A stretch of DNA of 64,000 bases from Robiginitomaculum sp. (GTDB lineage: Bacteria > Pseudomonadota > Alphaproteobacteria > Caulobacterales > Maricaulaceae): assembly GCA_015485335.1 (NCBI GenBank), contig WFTT01000055.1:1-64000 (forward strand). Reading direction: 5' to 3'. Every line of letters starts with the position of its first letter. Position 1 is the first letter of the stretch. A model generated the notes under the pieces. The model was not told the DNA's origin, searched no databases, and saw only the letters and a program-made list of their open reading frames with translations. The position numbers and the translations under genes are program-made. Positions 38,952 to 48,441 of this stretch are shown piece by piece.

Positions 38952-41708
38952 ATGGCGTTGAAAAATATTTTGATCGCAGGTGTTGCCGGGGCCGCGCTGG
39001 CTACCAGCATGCTGACCACGAGCGCCCTGGCGCAGGCTCCGGACATCAATGTCGCTTACGAACAGTTTACCCTGCCCAATGGTTTGCGGGTGGTGGTGCA
39101 TGAGGACCGCAAAGCCCCCATCGTTGCCGTCAGCATCTGGTACCATGTGGGCTCCAAGGACGAGCCAAACGGCAAAACCGGCTTTGCCCATTTGTTTGAA
39201 CATTTGATGTTTAACGGCTCGGAAAATCATCCCGGTGAATTTTTTGAACCCTTCGAAGCGGTTGGGGCCACGGGCATGAACGGCACCACCTGGCTGGACC
39301 GGACCAATTATTTTGAAACCGTGCCCACCCCGGCGCTGGATATGGCGTTATGGATGGAGTCGGATCGCATGGGCCATTTGCTGGGTGCCATTGACCAGGA
39401 CACACTGGATGAACAGCGCGGCGTGGTACAAAATGAAAAACGCCAGGGCGATAACCAGCCCTATGGCAAGGCGCATTACCGTCTGCAATATGGGGTATTC
39501 CCGGAGGGGCACCCCTATCATCACAGCACCATTGGCTCGATGGAAGATCTGGATGCCGCCTCGCTGGACGATGTAAAGGGCTGGTTTAACGAATATTACG
39601 GCGCCGCCAACACAGTACTGGTATTGGCCGGCGATATCGATGCCAAAACCGCCAGGGAAAAAATTGAAAAATATTTTGGCGATATCAAAGCCGGCCCCCC
39701 TTTGCCGCATTTAAAATCCTGGGTGCCAGTCAAGGCAGAGAACAAGCACGAAGTCATAATGGATCAGGTGCCACAGGCGCGCATTTATCGCCAATGGGCG
39801 GTGCCGGGGCGCGCCACCAGGGACAAGGCGATGCTGGATCTGGCGGCCTCCATATTGGGGTCGGGTAAGAATTCCCGGTTTTACAAGGAACTGGTCTATG
39901 ATCGGGAATTGGCAACCGATGTTGATGTGTCGGTGGAACCTCATGAACTGGCCAGTATCTTCTCGATCGAAGTAACGGCCAAACCCGGGGCTGATCTGGA
40001 TGAAATCGAAGAGGCCATTGATCGGATTTCGGCCGCCTTTTTTGCCAAAGGTCCAAATCGGGACGAGCTGAAACGGGCCAAGACCAAAATCAATGCCAGT
40101 GCGGTACGCGGGCTGGAACGTATTGGCGGTTTTGGTGGCAAGGCGGTAACCTTGGCCCAAGGCGCGCTTTATGCGGACGATCCGGGGTTTTACAAAACCC
40201 GGCTGAACTGGATCAATGCCGCCGATACCAAATCGGTGCAATATGCGTTTCGCGAATGGGCTGGCAAACCCTATTACCAACTGAACGTCCTGCCCTTTGG
40301 CAAGCATGAAGTGGCCAAAAGTGATGTAGATCGCTCTAAAGGCTTGCCGGCGGTTGGCGATTTGCCGGATCTGACCTTTCCTGCTGTGCAAGAGGCCACG
40401 CTGGATAACGGCATGAAACTGGTTTTTGCCGAGCGTCACGCGGTGCCGGTGATCAATGTGGCCCTGCAATTTGATGCGGGCTATGGCGCCGATCAGGGAG
40501 CCAAGCTGGGTACCTCGTCCTTTGCCATGTCCCTGCTGGATGAAGGGGCCGGCAAAATGAGCGCGCTAGCGTTAAGCGAAAAGTTGGAAACCCTGGGCGC
40601 ACAGCTAAACACCGGCTCCGGGCTGGACACCTCCACGGTGACCCTTTCGGCGCTAAAGGAGAACTTCGCCCCGTCTTTGGATATTATGGCCGATGTGGTG
40701 CTGCGCCCGACCTTCGCCAAGGATGAGATTGAACGGGTGCGTAAACGCTGGATTGCCAATATTGCCCGTGAAAAATCACAGCCCGTGCAATTGGCCCTGC
40801 GGCTGCTTCCCCCGGCACTTTACGGCAAGGATCACGCCTATGGGGTGCCCTTTACCGGTTCCGGTACGGTGAAATCCATCCAGTCTTTGACCCGTAATGA
40901 TCTGGTGAAATTTAAAAACACCTGGTTGCGGCCCGATAATGCCACCCTCTTTGTGGTGGGTGACACCACACTGGAAAAGGTATTGCCGGAATTGAACCGC
41001 GCCTTTGGCAAATGGAAGGCCCCGGCCAGTCCAAAACCGGTCAAGAATATTGGTATGGTACCGGCCCCGGAAACCGGCAAAGTGGTGCTGATCAATAAAA
41101 AGCATTCGCCACAAACCCTGATTTTGGCGGGCGAGTTGATCCCGCCGGGTACATCGCCTGATTCCCTGACCATTGATGCCATGAATGACATTCTGGGTGG
41201 TCAGTTTACCGCCCGGGTCAACATGAACTTGCGCGAGGACAAGCATTGGGCCTATGGCGCCTATACCTTTACCCAGGGAGCCAAGGGACAGCGTCCATGG
41301 CTGGTCTATGCACCGGTGCAAACCGACAAGACCAGCGAGTCTCTGGCCGAACTGATCAAGGAATTCAGGGACTTTAAAACGGACCGCCCGGCCACGGCGG
41401 ACGAGTTGGCCAAGGTGGTGAAAAACAACACCAACAGCCTGCCCGGCCAATATGAAACGGCATCCGCCGTGCTGAACAGCCTGGAATCCTCGGCGCTTTA
41501 CGGTCGACCTTATAACTATCCCACCACGTTAAAGGCTAAATATCAGGCCCTGACCACCGATGAGATCAACGCGCAAGGCAAAGTAATTGCGCCGGATAAG
41601 CTGATCTGGATCATTGTTGGCGATGTGGAAAAAATCCGCGATGGTGTCGAGGCCCTGAACCTCGGCCCGCTGGAGATTTGGGATGCCGACGGCAATAAAG
41701 TGGAATAA
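38952..41708 (+). CDS. Secreted M16-family (pitrilysin-like) zinc peptidase
   Basis: Signal peptide; GFAHLFEHLMFNGSENHP (HxxEH); two M16 halves. Confidence 0.92.
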   Translation: MALKNILIAGVAGAALATSMLTTSALAQAPDINVAYEQFTLPNGLRVVVHEDRKAPIVAVSIWYHVGSKDEPNGKTGFAHLFEHLMFNGSENHPGEFFEPFEAVGATGMNGTTWLDRTNYFETVPTPALDMALWMESDRMGHLLGAIDQDTLDEQRGVVQNEKRQGDNQPYGKAHYRLQYGVFPEGHPYHHSTIGSMEDLDAASLDDVKGWFNEYYGAANTVLVLAGDIDAKTAREKIEKYFGDIKAGPPLPHLKSWVPVKAENKHEVIMDQVPQARIYRQWAVPGRATRDKAMLDLAASILGSGKNSRFYKELVYDRELATDVDVSVEPHELASIFSIEVTAKPGADLDEIEEAIDRISAAFFAKGPNRDELKRAKTKINASAVRGLERIGGFGGKAVTLAQGALYADDPGFYKTRLNWINAADTKSVQYAFREWAGKPYYQLNVLPFGKHEVAKSDVDRSKGLPAVGDLPDLTFPAVQEATLDNGMKLVFAERHAVPVINVALQFDAGYGADQGAKLGTSSFAMSLLDEGAGKMSALALSEKLETLGAQLNTGSGLDTSTVTLSALKENFAPSLDIMADVVLRPTFAKDEIERVRKRWIANIAREKSQPVQLALRLLPPALYGKDHAYGVPFTGSGTVKSIQSLTRNDLVKFKNTWLRPDNATLFVVGDTTLEKVLPELNRAFGKWKAPASPKPVKNIGMVPAPETGKVVLINKKHSPQTLILAGELIPPGTSPDSLTIDAMNDILGGQFTARVNMNLREDKHWAYGAYTFTQGAKGQRPWLVYAPVQTDKTSESLAELIKEFRDFKTDRPATADELAKVVKNNTNSLPGQYETASAVLNSLESSALYGRPYNYPTTLKAKYQALTTDEINAQGKVIAPDKLIWIIVGDVEKIRDGVEALNLGPLEIWDADGNKVE

Positions 41709-41718
41709 GTAAACGATT

Positions 41719-41796
41719 CCAGCGTCATACCGTTGCAAAACGGTATCCAGTTTGAACAATTGACTGGATTTCGGATCACGTCCGGAATGACGCTGG
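41719..41796. repeat. Dispersed palindromic cloverleaf-like element, copy A
   Basis: Outer arms CCAGCGTCAT/ATGACGCTGG (10 bp) enclosing ACCGTT/AACGGT, ATCCAGT/ACTGGAT and a bulged TTCGGA/TCCGGAA hairpin; partner copy at 46141-46219. Confidence 0.75.
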
Positions 41797-41836
41797 TGTT
41801 TGTTTCGCGTCAAAAAGACATTCTCACCTTTAAATC

Positions 41837-42607
41837 CTATCCTTCACCGCGCTCCAACAGCGCGCCCTGGGCCTTGGCGATGTAATCGCTGACCGCCTGG
41901 CCAAAGGGCATTTGCGCCCTGTCTTTCCAGGCATCCTTATCGGCATACATGCTGGTCAGACTTTTGGTGATACCGGGGTCGTTTTGCGTAAATCTCTGTA
42001 CTAGGGCGGTCCACTCGCGGGCGCATTGCAGCGCTTCATCACTATCGGCCGGGGTGCCTGCATCAGTCAGTTTTTGTACCCGCGCGATCAGATCGCTCCA
42101 TTGCTGGCCATAATTGGCCAGCTCTTGCGGGCTGGTGCCCCGGTTTTTAATTTTCTGTATCTGATCTTTATCGAAGTAATCTTTAAAGACGTTTTCGTCT
42201 GGATATTGACTCACTTTCGTACTCCTTATGATTTGACAAAGAAGGTCCATGTTTAAGTCCTGATGATCATTCAGATACCGCGCCGCTTTTTGTAAAACGC
42301 TCAGCGCCGCCTTGGTCTTGTCATGCTGAACCTGCAATTGCTGGATCTGCATAGAGACCAGGGTTTGCACATCAACGCCGCCCGAAAGGGCCTTGCCAAT
42401 TGTGTGCAAATCCAGCCCGGCTTTTTTCAGCGTGGTGATTTTCATCACCTGGGCCACCTCGGCACGGGAATAACGCCGCCGGTTATTGTCCGGGTTGCGC
42501 TTTGGTAACAAAAGACCAATGGCCTCATAATGGCGCAAGGCCCGCACGCTGATTTTTGCGCGTTTGGCCAATTCACCGATACCCAGAATGTCATCATGCT
42601 TGTGCAT
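41837..42607 (-). CDS. MerR-family regulator with TipAS-like C-terminal domain
   Basis: GIGELAKRAKISVRALRHYEAIGLLLPKRNPDNNRRRYSRAEV and helical C-terminal region. Confidence 0.85.
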   Translation of the reverse strand: MHKHDDILGIGELAKRAKISVRALRHYEAIGLLLPKRNPDNNRRRYSRAEVAQVMKITTLKKAGLDLHTIGKALSGGVDVQTLVSMQIQQLQVQHDKTKAALSVLQKAARYLNDHQDLNMDLLCQIIRSTKVSQYPDENVFKDYFDKDQIQKIKNRGTSPQELANYGQQWSDLIARVQKLTDAGTPADSDEALQCAREWTALVQRFTQNDPGITKSLTSMYADKDAWKDRAQMPFGQAVSDYIAKAQGALLERGEG

Positions 42608-42641
42608 GTCCTTCTCCTTTTAAGAAGCCAGACCATGAATG

Positions 42642-42662
42642 CTGACGTAACGTCAGGATCAA
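42642..42662 (-). promoter_or_regulatory. Candidate MerR-type operator/promoter (autoregulatory)
   Basis: CTGACG-TAA-CGTCAG dyad (42642-42656) next to TTGATC on the minus strand, upstream of the MerR gene. Confidence 0.55.
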
Positions 42663-42744
42663 GGGGATAAGTGCACAAGGGCGCATTTTCTCATTGAACC
42701 GGCCGGGCGCTTGGGCCAAAGAGAAGAAAAAGGTGCCCTGAACC

Positions 42745-43830
42745 ATGTCTGCAAGACTCATCTCCATATTGGACCGGCTGGAAAAGCTGGTGGCGATTGA
42801 TACACGCAATCCACCGCGCGCTATGGATGGCACGCATCCGCTGGTCACCACTTTGCGAGATGAATTGCCGGGCTTTGCTGTCAACGTGCATGATATGGGC
42901 GAGGGCTGTGTACAGATCCTGGCGGTGCGCGGCGCGCCCAAAACCCTGATCAATGTGCATATGGACACGGTGCCTCATGCGCCGAACTGGACCCATTCAC
43001 CCTTTGCCTTGCAACGCGGTGCCGACCGGGTGGTCGGGCTGGGGGCGTGTGATATCAAGGGCGCGGCGGCGTGTGCGATCGAGGCGGCTTTGACAAGCGA
43101 TGCCCCGGCGGCATTTCTTTTTACCACGGACGAGGAAAACGGTGCAGGCCTGTGCGTGAGCGAGTTTGCCGCCCGCGATCATGGCTTTACCCAGGTGATG
43201 GTTTCCGAACCAACCGGGGCAAGGGCGATCTTTGCCCATCGTGGGATTGCCAGTTTTGCGGTGGAATTTGTCGGCACCTCCATGCATGGCTCTGATGCGC
43301 GCTGTGTTGATGAAAGCGCCATTTCGCGCGCCGCCGACTGGCTGCACGCCGCGGCCAATCTGGCCCGGGCGAGCGAACGCGAAGGCGGTGTTTTGCCGGG
43401 TATTCGCTTTAATCCTGGCCATATCGAGGGGGGCATCAAGCCCAATATCTGTGCGCCGGATTGCGCTTTGCGTTTTGGCGTGCGCCCCGGGCCGGGCCAT
43501 GCCATTGATGATGTGGCGGCTGAATTACAGGCACTGGCCCCGGCGGATCACTGGCAAAAATTTGAGATGAGTTATACCCTGCCGGCGCTTTCACCCGTGG
43601 GAGAGGCCGGCGAGGCGGCGCGCGAATATGCGCGCGTTTTGGGCCTGCCCACGGGGGATCCGGTTGATTTTTGGACCGAGGCGGCGTTGTTTGCAGCGCA
43701 AGGCACGCCGGTTTTTGTTTTCGGGCCGGGGCATATTGATCAGGCCCATACGGTGGATGAATGGGTCAGCCATGACCAATTGATGGCGGCCTATGCAGTT
43801 TATGAAAAGGTGTTTACGCCCGATGACTGA
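42745..43830 (+). CDS. M20 deacetylase of the acetylcitrulline/acetylornithine deacetylase group
   Basis: VHMDTVPHAPNWTHSPF, GLGACDIKGAAACA, TTDEENGAGLC, DFWTEAALFAAQGTPVFVFGPGHIDQAHTVDEWV; 8-nt overlap with NAGS-K gene. Confidence 0.85.
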   Translation: MSARLISILDRLEKLVAIDTRNPPRAMDGTHPLVTTLRDELPGFAVNVHDMGEGCVQILAVRGAPKTLINVHMDTVPHAPNWTHSPFALQRGADRVVGLGACDIKGAAACAIEAALTSDAPAAFLFTTDEENGAGLCVSEFAARDHGFTQVMVSEPTGARAIFAHRGIASFAVEFVGTSMHGSDARCVDESAISRAADWLHAAANLARASEREGGVLPGIRFNPGHIEGGIKPNICAPDCALRFGVRPGPGHAIDDVAAELQALAPADHWQKFEMSYTLPALSPVGEAGEAAREYARVLGLPTGDPVDFWTEAALFAAQGTPVFVFGPGHIDQAHTVDEWVSHDQLMAAYAVYEKVFTPDD

Positions 43831-45163
43831 TTATTTTGATGCCGAGGCCAAACAAACCCGCCAGGTCATTCGCCAGCTTCTATCGGGGATGAGCGAAGGG
43901 CGCGAAGTACGTGCCTATTTGCAAAAATTCTCTGAAATGGACCGGGCACGCTTTGCCGTGATCAAGGTTGGCGGGGCGATCCTGCGCGATGAAATGGCCG
44001 CCTTGGCCGGAGCCTTGGCATTTTTGCAAAAACTGGGTCTGGCCCCAATTGTGGTCCATGGCGGCGGACCGCAAATTGATGCGGCCTTGGCGGCCAAGGG
44101 CATTGAAACCTCTCGGCACGAGGGATTGCGCATCACCGATGATGCCGCCATGCACGAAATTGCCAGCACTTTGCGTGGTCTGACACTGGATGTTTTAGGC
44201 GCGATCCGGGCCAAGGGCGGCCATGCCACGGCCATTGGTGCCGGGGCGGTGCTGGCCGATCTGGTGGACGAGGAAAATCTGGGTCGTGTTGGTGCGCCAA
44301 AAGAGCTGGATTTGCGCAGCATTCACGAAGCCGCCGATGAAGGCTCTATCCCGGTGCTGACCTGCGTGGGCGAAACCACAGATGGGCGTCTGGTGAATAT
44401 CAATGCCGATGCGCTGGTGGCGTCGCTGACCAAGGCCTTGCGTCCGCAAAAGATCATCTTTCTGACCGGCACCGGGGCCATTCTGGATGGGGAGGGGCAA
44501 CCCATTTCCTTTATCCATCTGGCCAATGATTATGACCGGCTGATGGGCGAAGACTGGCTAAATGGCGGCATGCGCCTGAAACTGGCTCAGATCCGGGATT
44601 TGCTGAGCGATTTACCGCTGGGCGCCTCGGTGGCCATTACCCGGCCGGGTTCGCTGGTCAAAGAGCTGTTCACCCATGGCGGGTCCGGTACGCTGGTCCG
44701 CCGGGGCGAACAAATCCTTACCCTGACCGACAAGACCGAACTGGATCAGGAACGCCTTGGCGCACTGATCGAGGGGGCTTTTGGACGCACCTTAACCCCG
44801 TCATATTGGGATAATCTGCCGCTGGAGCGGGCCATTGTTTCGGCGCAAATGCGCGCCGCCGCCATTCTGACGTCCTTGCCGGGGGCGCTGTATCTGGACA
44901 AGTTCGCGGTTGATGAGAATGCCCGCGGCGAAGGGTTGGGGGCCGCCGTCTGGTCCGAACTGGTCGCCGCCGCGCCGGTGCTGTTCTGGCGTTCGCGCCC
45001 CGATAATGGCTTTAATGCCTTCTATCATGCCAATGCCCAGGGCTCGGCCCATCAGGGGGAATGGCGGGTGTTTTGGCGCGGCACAAATAACTGGAAGAAA
45101 ATTGGGCAATATGTTGAAAATATTGCTTCTATGCCGCCATCTTTCATAGATGGACCTGAGTGA
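43823..45163 (+). CDS. argB: Bifunctional N-acetylglutamate kinase/N-acetyltransferase (NAGS-K)
   Basis: Kinase motifs VIKVGGAILRD, VVHGGGPQIDAAL plus C-terminal GNAT-like domain (LYLDKFAVDENARGEGLGAAVWSELV ... WRSRPDNGFNAFYHANAQG). Confidence 0.9.
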   Translation: MTDYFDAEAKQTRQVIRQLLSGMSEGREVRAYLQKFSEMDRARFAVIKVGGAILRDEMAALAGALAFLQKLGLAPIVVHGGGPQIDAALAAKGIETSRHEGLRITDDAAMHEIASTLRGLTLDVLGAIRAKGGHATAIGAGAVLADLVDEENLGRVGAPKELDLRSIHEAADEGSIPVLTCVGETTDGRLVNINADALVASLTKALRPQKIIFLTGTGAILDGEGQPISFIHLANDYDRLMGEDWLNGGMRLKLAQIRDLLSDLPLGASVAITRPGSLVKELFTHGGSGTLVRRGEQILTLTDKTELDQERLGALIEGAFGRTLTPSYWDNLPLERAIVSAQMRAAAILTSLPGALYLDKFAVDENARGEGLGAAVWSELVAAAPVLFWRSRPDNGFNAFYHANAQGSAHQGEWRVFWRGTNNWKKIGQYVENIASMPPSFIDGPE

Positions 45164-46104
45164 TTTTGATGGCGGATAAAAAACGCATTGGCATTATTGG
45201 CGCGCGTGGATTTGTCGGCGGCGAGCTATTAAAACTGATCGCGGTGCACCCCGATCTGGAGCTTGCCTATGCCTCTTCACGTCAACAGGCGGGCGCAAAA
45301 ATTGATGGTTTTGACGGCGCGGTATTTGAAAGCCTGTCCCCGGAAGAGGCCGCGGCCCGGGCGGCGGATCTGGTGTTTCTGGCGCTGCCAAATGGCGTGG
45401 CGGCCCCGTGGGTTGAGGTGATCACAAAGGCCGCCCCCCAAACGCGCTTTATTGATATGAGCGCCGATTATCGGTTTGACGATGATTGGGCTTATGGCCT
45501 GCCGGAATTAAATCGCGAGGCGGTGTGCGGCGCGACCCGGATTGCTAATCCGGGCTGCTATGCAACGGCGGCGCAGATCGCCATCGCGCCCATGGTTTCG
45601 CGCCTTAGCGCCCCGCCCGCGGTATTTGGGGTTTCGGGTTATAGCGGCGCAGGCACCACGCCTTCACCCAAAAACGATCCCAAATTGCTGGAAAATAACC
45701 TCATGCCCTATGGGTTGAGCGGTCATATGCACGAGCGCGAAATCGGCTACCAACTGGGCACACCAGTGCATTTTATGCCTCATGTGGCGGCGTTTTTTCG
45801 CGGCCTGTCGGTAACTGTCAATCTTTGCTTTGATACCCCTGTAACGGCGGATGAGTTGCGGGCGCTCTATGCGCAAGCCTATGCGGGGGAGGCCTTTGTC
45901 ACCGTGAGTGATGAAGCGCCGCAAGTGCGTGATATCGCCAACACATTTGGGGCGCAAGTGGGCGGTTTCGCCCTTGGCGAGGGCGGCCGGCGCGCAGTGA
46001 TAGTGTGCGTGCTGGATAATCTGCTCAAAGGCGCGGCCTCCCAGGCCATTCAGAACCTCAACCTGTCTTTTGGATTTGCAGAAAATGAAGGGCTGAAGGG
46101 TTGA
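45160..46104 (+). CDS. argC: N-acetyl-gamma-glutamyl-phosphate reductase
   Basis: GIIGARGFVGGELLKLI, ANPGCYATAAQIA, SGYSGAGTTPSPKN; start may be ATG 45169. Confidence 0.93.
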   Translation: MILMADKKRIGIIGARGFVGGELLKLIAVHPDLELAYASSRQQAGAKIDGFDGAVFESLSPEEAAARAADLVFLALPNGVAAPWVEVITKAAPQTRFIDMSADYRFDDDWAYGLPELNREAVCGATRIANPGCYATAAQIAIAPMVSRLSAPPAVFGVSGYSGAGTTPSPKNDPKLLENNLMPYGLSGHMHEREIGYQLGTPVHFMPHVAAFFRGLSVTVNLCFDTPVTADELRALYAQAYAGEAFVTVSDEAPQVRDIANTFGAQVGGFALGEGGRRAVIVCVLDNLLKGAASQAIQNLNLSFGFAENEGLKG

Positions 46105-46140
46105 GGCCTGTGATATTTATTCAAAGCCCCATCGACAATT

Positions 46141-46219
46141 CGTCACCCCGATGAACATCGAGGTCCAGTTTTTCGTAAGATATTTTTCAAACTGGATACC
46201 GGTTTGCACCGGTATGACG
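46141..46219. repeat. Dispersed palindromic cloverleaf-like element, copy B (inverted relative to copy A)
   Basis: AAACTGGATACCGGTTTGCACCGGTATGACG (46189-46219) matches the reverse complement of 41723-41753 at 29/31; also TCCAGTTT/AAACTGGA, CGATG/CATCG, CGTCA/TGACG arms. Confidence 0.75.
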
Positions 46220-46306
46220 TAAGCGTATGTATTTAGAAATATTTTATAAATCCAGCATGTTGTGGGATACAAAACAGGCATTGCATACATAAGAGGTGTT
46301 AAATTC

Positions 46307-48019
46307 ATGACCTTAACGGGGCTGGACTGGGGCATTATTGGCGTCATTTTGCTGGCGATTATTGTGACGGGGCTTTATTTGAGCCGCCGTGCCGCCAAAA
46401 GCACGGACAGTTTTTTTCTGGGCGGGCGGTCTATGCCCTGGTGGCTTTTGGGTACCTCCATGGTGGCCACCACCTTTGCCACCGATACCCCCAATCTGGT
46501 CACCGGGCTGGTGCGGGAAAACGGCGTGGCCGGCAATTGGGGCTGGTGGGCGTTTTTGATCACCGGCATGCTGACCGCCTTTGTTTATGCCAGGCTCTGG
46601 CGGCGACTGGGCATTACCACCGATATCGAGTTTTACGAGCTGCGCTATAGCGGTCGCCCGGCGGCGTTTTTGCGCGGACTGAGGGCGGTTTATCTTGGGC
46701 TTTTCTTCAATGTGCTGGTGATGGCCAATGTGACGCTGGCGCTGATAAAATATGGCAATGTTCTTTTTGGCATATCGCCGGTGCTGATCGTGTTGGTGGC
46801 GGGCGCGGCCACGGTCTTGCTGTGTGCGTCGGGTGGTTTGCTGGGCGTGCTGGTGACCGATTTTTTCCTGTTTATCATCTCCATGGTGGGGGCGATTGCG
46901 GCGGCCTGGTTTGCGCTTCACCATACCGATGTCGGCGGTTTGTCCGGCCTGATGAGCAATACATTGGTGCTGGAAAAGCGATCCTTTTTGCCCGATTTTT
47001 CGGACCCCAACCAATATGTACCGCTGTTCATGGTGCCGCTATTATTGCAATGGTGGAGCGCCTGGTACCCGGGATCCGAGCCCGGCGGCGGTGGGTATGT
47101 GGCCCAGCGCATGTTGGCCGCCAAGGACGAGCGCAACGCCACCGGCGCGGTGTTGTTGTTCAATATCGCCCATTATGCCCTGCGCCCCTGGCCATGGATT
47201 TTGGTGGCGTTGGCATCCCTCGTTGTGTTTCCGGATCTGGCCAGTATGAAAGCGGCATTGCCCCATGTGGACGAAAGCCTGATCCAGAATGATCTGGCCT
47301 ATCCGGCCATGCTGACCTTTTTGCCCAGCGGGCTTTTTGGTCTGGTGGTGGCGTCCATTTTGGCGGCCTATGTATCGACCATGTCGACCATGTTGAACCT
47401 TGGGTCGTCCTATATCGTCAACGACGTCTATGGGCGATTTATCGCGCCCAAGGCCAGCGATCATGCCAAGGTTCAGGTCGGGCGGATGGTGATTGTACTC
47501 CTCATGGTGGCCGCAGCCTTATTGGCGCTGGTGCTGGAAAGCGCCATGCAGGCGTTTCGCCTTCTTCTTTCGGTGGGGGCGGGGACAGGATTGCTATTTT
47601 TCCTGCGCTGGTTCTGGAAACGCATTAACGCCTGGAGTGAAATAGCCGCCATGGTGTTCTCGCTGTTGGTGGCCTCTTATCTGGAATTTTTTGGTCCGGC
47701 CGATCTGCAAATCTGGCAACGTTTTGCCCTGACCGTGGGCCTGACCACGCTGGGCTGGGTGCTGGTGACCTATCTCAGTCCGAAAAATGATCCGCAAACC
47801 CTGGAAAAATTTGAAACCTTGATTGCAGGTGCTGGCACGAAGGAGGAGCGCATGAAGCCTGCGCTGATCGCCGCCCTGTTTGCCAGTTTGGGGGTGTATG
47901 GCCTGCTCTTTGGTACGGGCAGTGTGCTGTATGGCCAATGGGGTTTGGCGGTCGCATTATTGGGCGCCAGTGCCTTGTGTGGTCTGATTACGGCGCGGGT
48001 TATGCAGACAAAGGATTAG
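46307..48019 (+). CDS. Sodium:solute symporter family transporter
   Basis: Multi-TM; FFLGGRSMPWWLLGTSMVATTFATDTPNLVTG, STMSTMLNLGSSYIVNDVY; ATG 46307 chosen. Confidence 0.88.
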   Translation: MTLTGLDWGIIGVILLAIIVTGLYLSRRAAKSTDSFFLGGRSMPWWLLGTSMVATTFATDTPNLVTGLVRENGVAGNWGWWAFLITGMLTAFVYARLWRRLGITTDIEFYELRYSGRPAAFLRGLRAVYLGLFFNVLVMANVTLALIKYGNVLFGISPVLIVLVAGAATVLLCASGGLLGVLVTDFFLFIISMVGAIAAAWFALHHTDVGGLSGLMSNTLVLEKRSFLPDFSDPNQYVPLFMVPLLLQWWSAWYPGSEPGGGGYVAQRMLAAKDERNATGAVLLFNIAHYALRPWPWILVALASLVVFPDLASMKAALPHVDESLIQNDLAYPAMLTFLPSGLFGLVVASILAAYVSTMSTMLNLGSSYIVNDVYGRFIAPKASDHAKVQVGRMVIVLLMVAAALLALVLESAMQAFRLLLSVGAGTGLLFFLRWFWKRINAWSEIAAMVFSLLVASYLEFFGPADLQIWQRFALTVGLTTLGWVLVTYLSPKNDPQTLEKFETLIAGAGTKEERMKPALIAALFASLGVYGLLFGTGSVLYGQWGLAVALLGASALCGLITARVMQTKD

Positions 48020-48131
48020 CCCCGGTCAAGCTGAGGATTTTTGGCAGGGGTATATTATTCCCGTGACGGGTGTTTGCTGTGATAAAATTGCACAAAAATG
48101 CTTTTTTTATGTTTTTTGCGCAAATTAGTAC

Positions 48132-48159
48132 TTGCGTAACCAAATCAGCGCGGTAATAA
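48132..48159 (+). promoter_or_regulatory. Candidate sigma70-type promoter of the ilv leader
   Basis: TTGCGT - 16 bp - TAATAA, about 57 nt upstream of the leader GTG. Confidence 0.4.
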
Positions 48160-48215
48160 GCCAACATCACATTTCGTTGTGCGTTGCAGCGAAGCCGTGA
48201 ATTGGAGACAGGCTC

Positions 48216-48356
48216 GTGAAATTGATCGCGAAAAATTTTGAAGCGAAAGCCATCGCTCTGACCAAGGTCAGAGACGTAGCCTTGCCTGTGTCTGCCGTAC
48301 TTCTAGTGAGCCTAATTATCGTGGTCGTCCTTACCGGGGCGGGTAGCTTGGTTTAG
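48216..48356 (+). CDS. Candidate ilv operon leader peptide, 46 aa (absent from the ORF track)
   Basis: MKLIAKNFEAKAIALTKVRDVALPVSAVLLVSLIIVVVLTGAGSLV; GTG start with GGAGAC upstream; V/L/I run followed by terminator before ilvD. Confidence 0.75.
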   Translation: MKLIAKNFEAKAIALTKVRDVALPVSAVLLVSLIIVVVLTGAGSLV

Positions 48357-48380
48357 CGTAAATACAATGCGCTTATCTGG

Positions 48381-48411
48381 CCCCGCTCTCCACAAGGAAG
48401 CGGGGTTTTTT
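48381..48411 (+). terminator. Rho-independent terminator/attenuator upstream of ilvD
   Basis: CCCCGCT(C)TCC-ACAA-GGAAGCGGGG followed by TTTTTT. Confidence 0.85.
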
Positions 48412-48441
48412 AATGCGCGCAAACAAGGAATTTGAGTTTTA

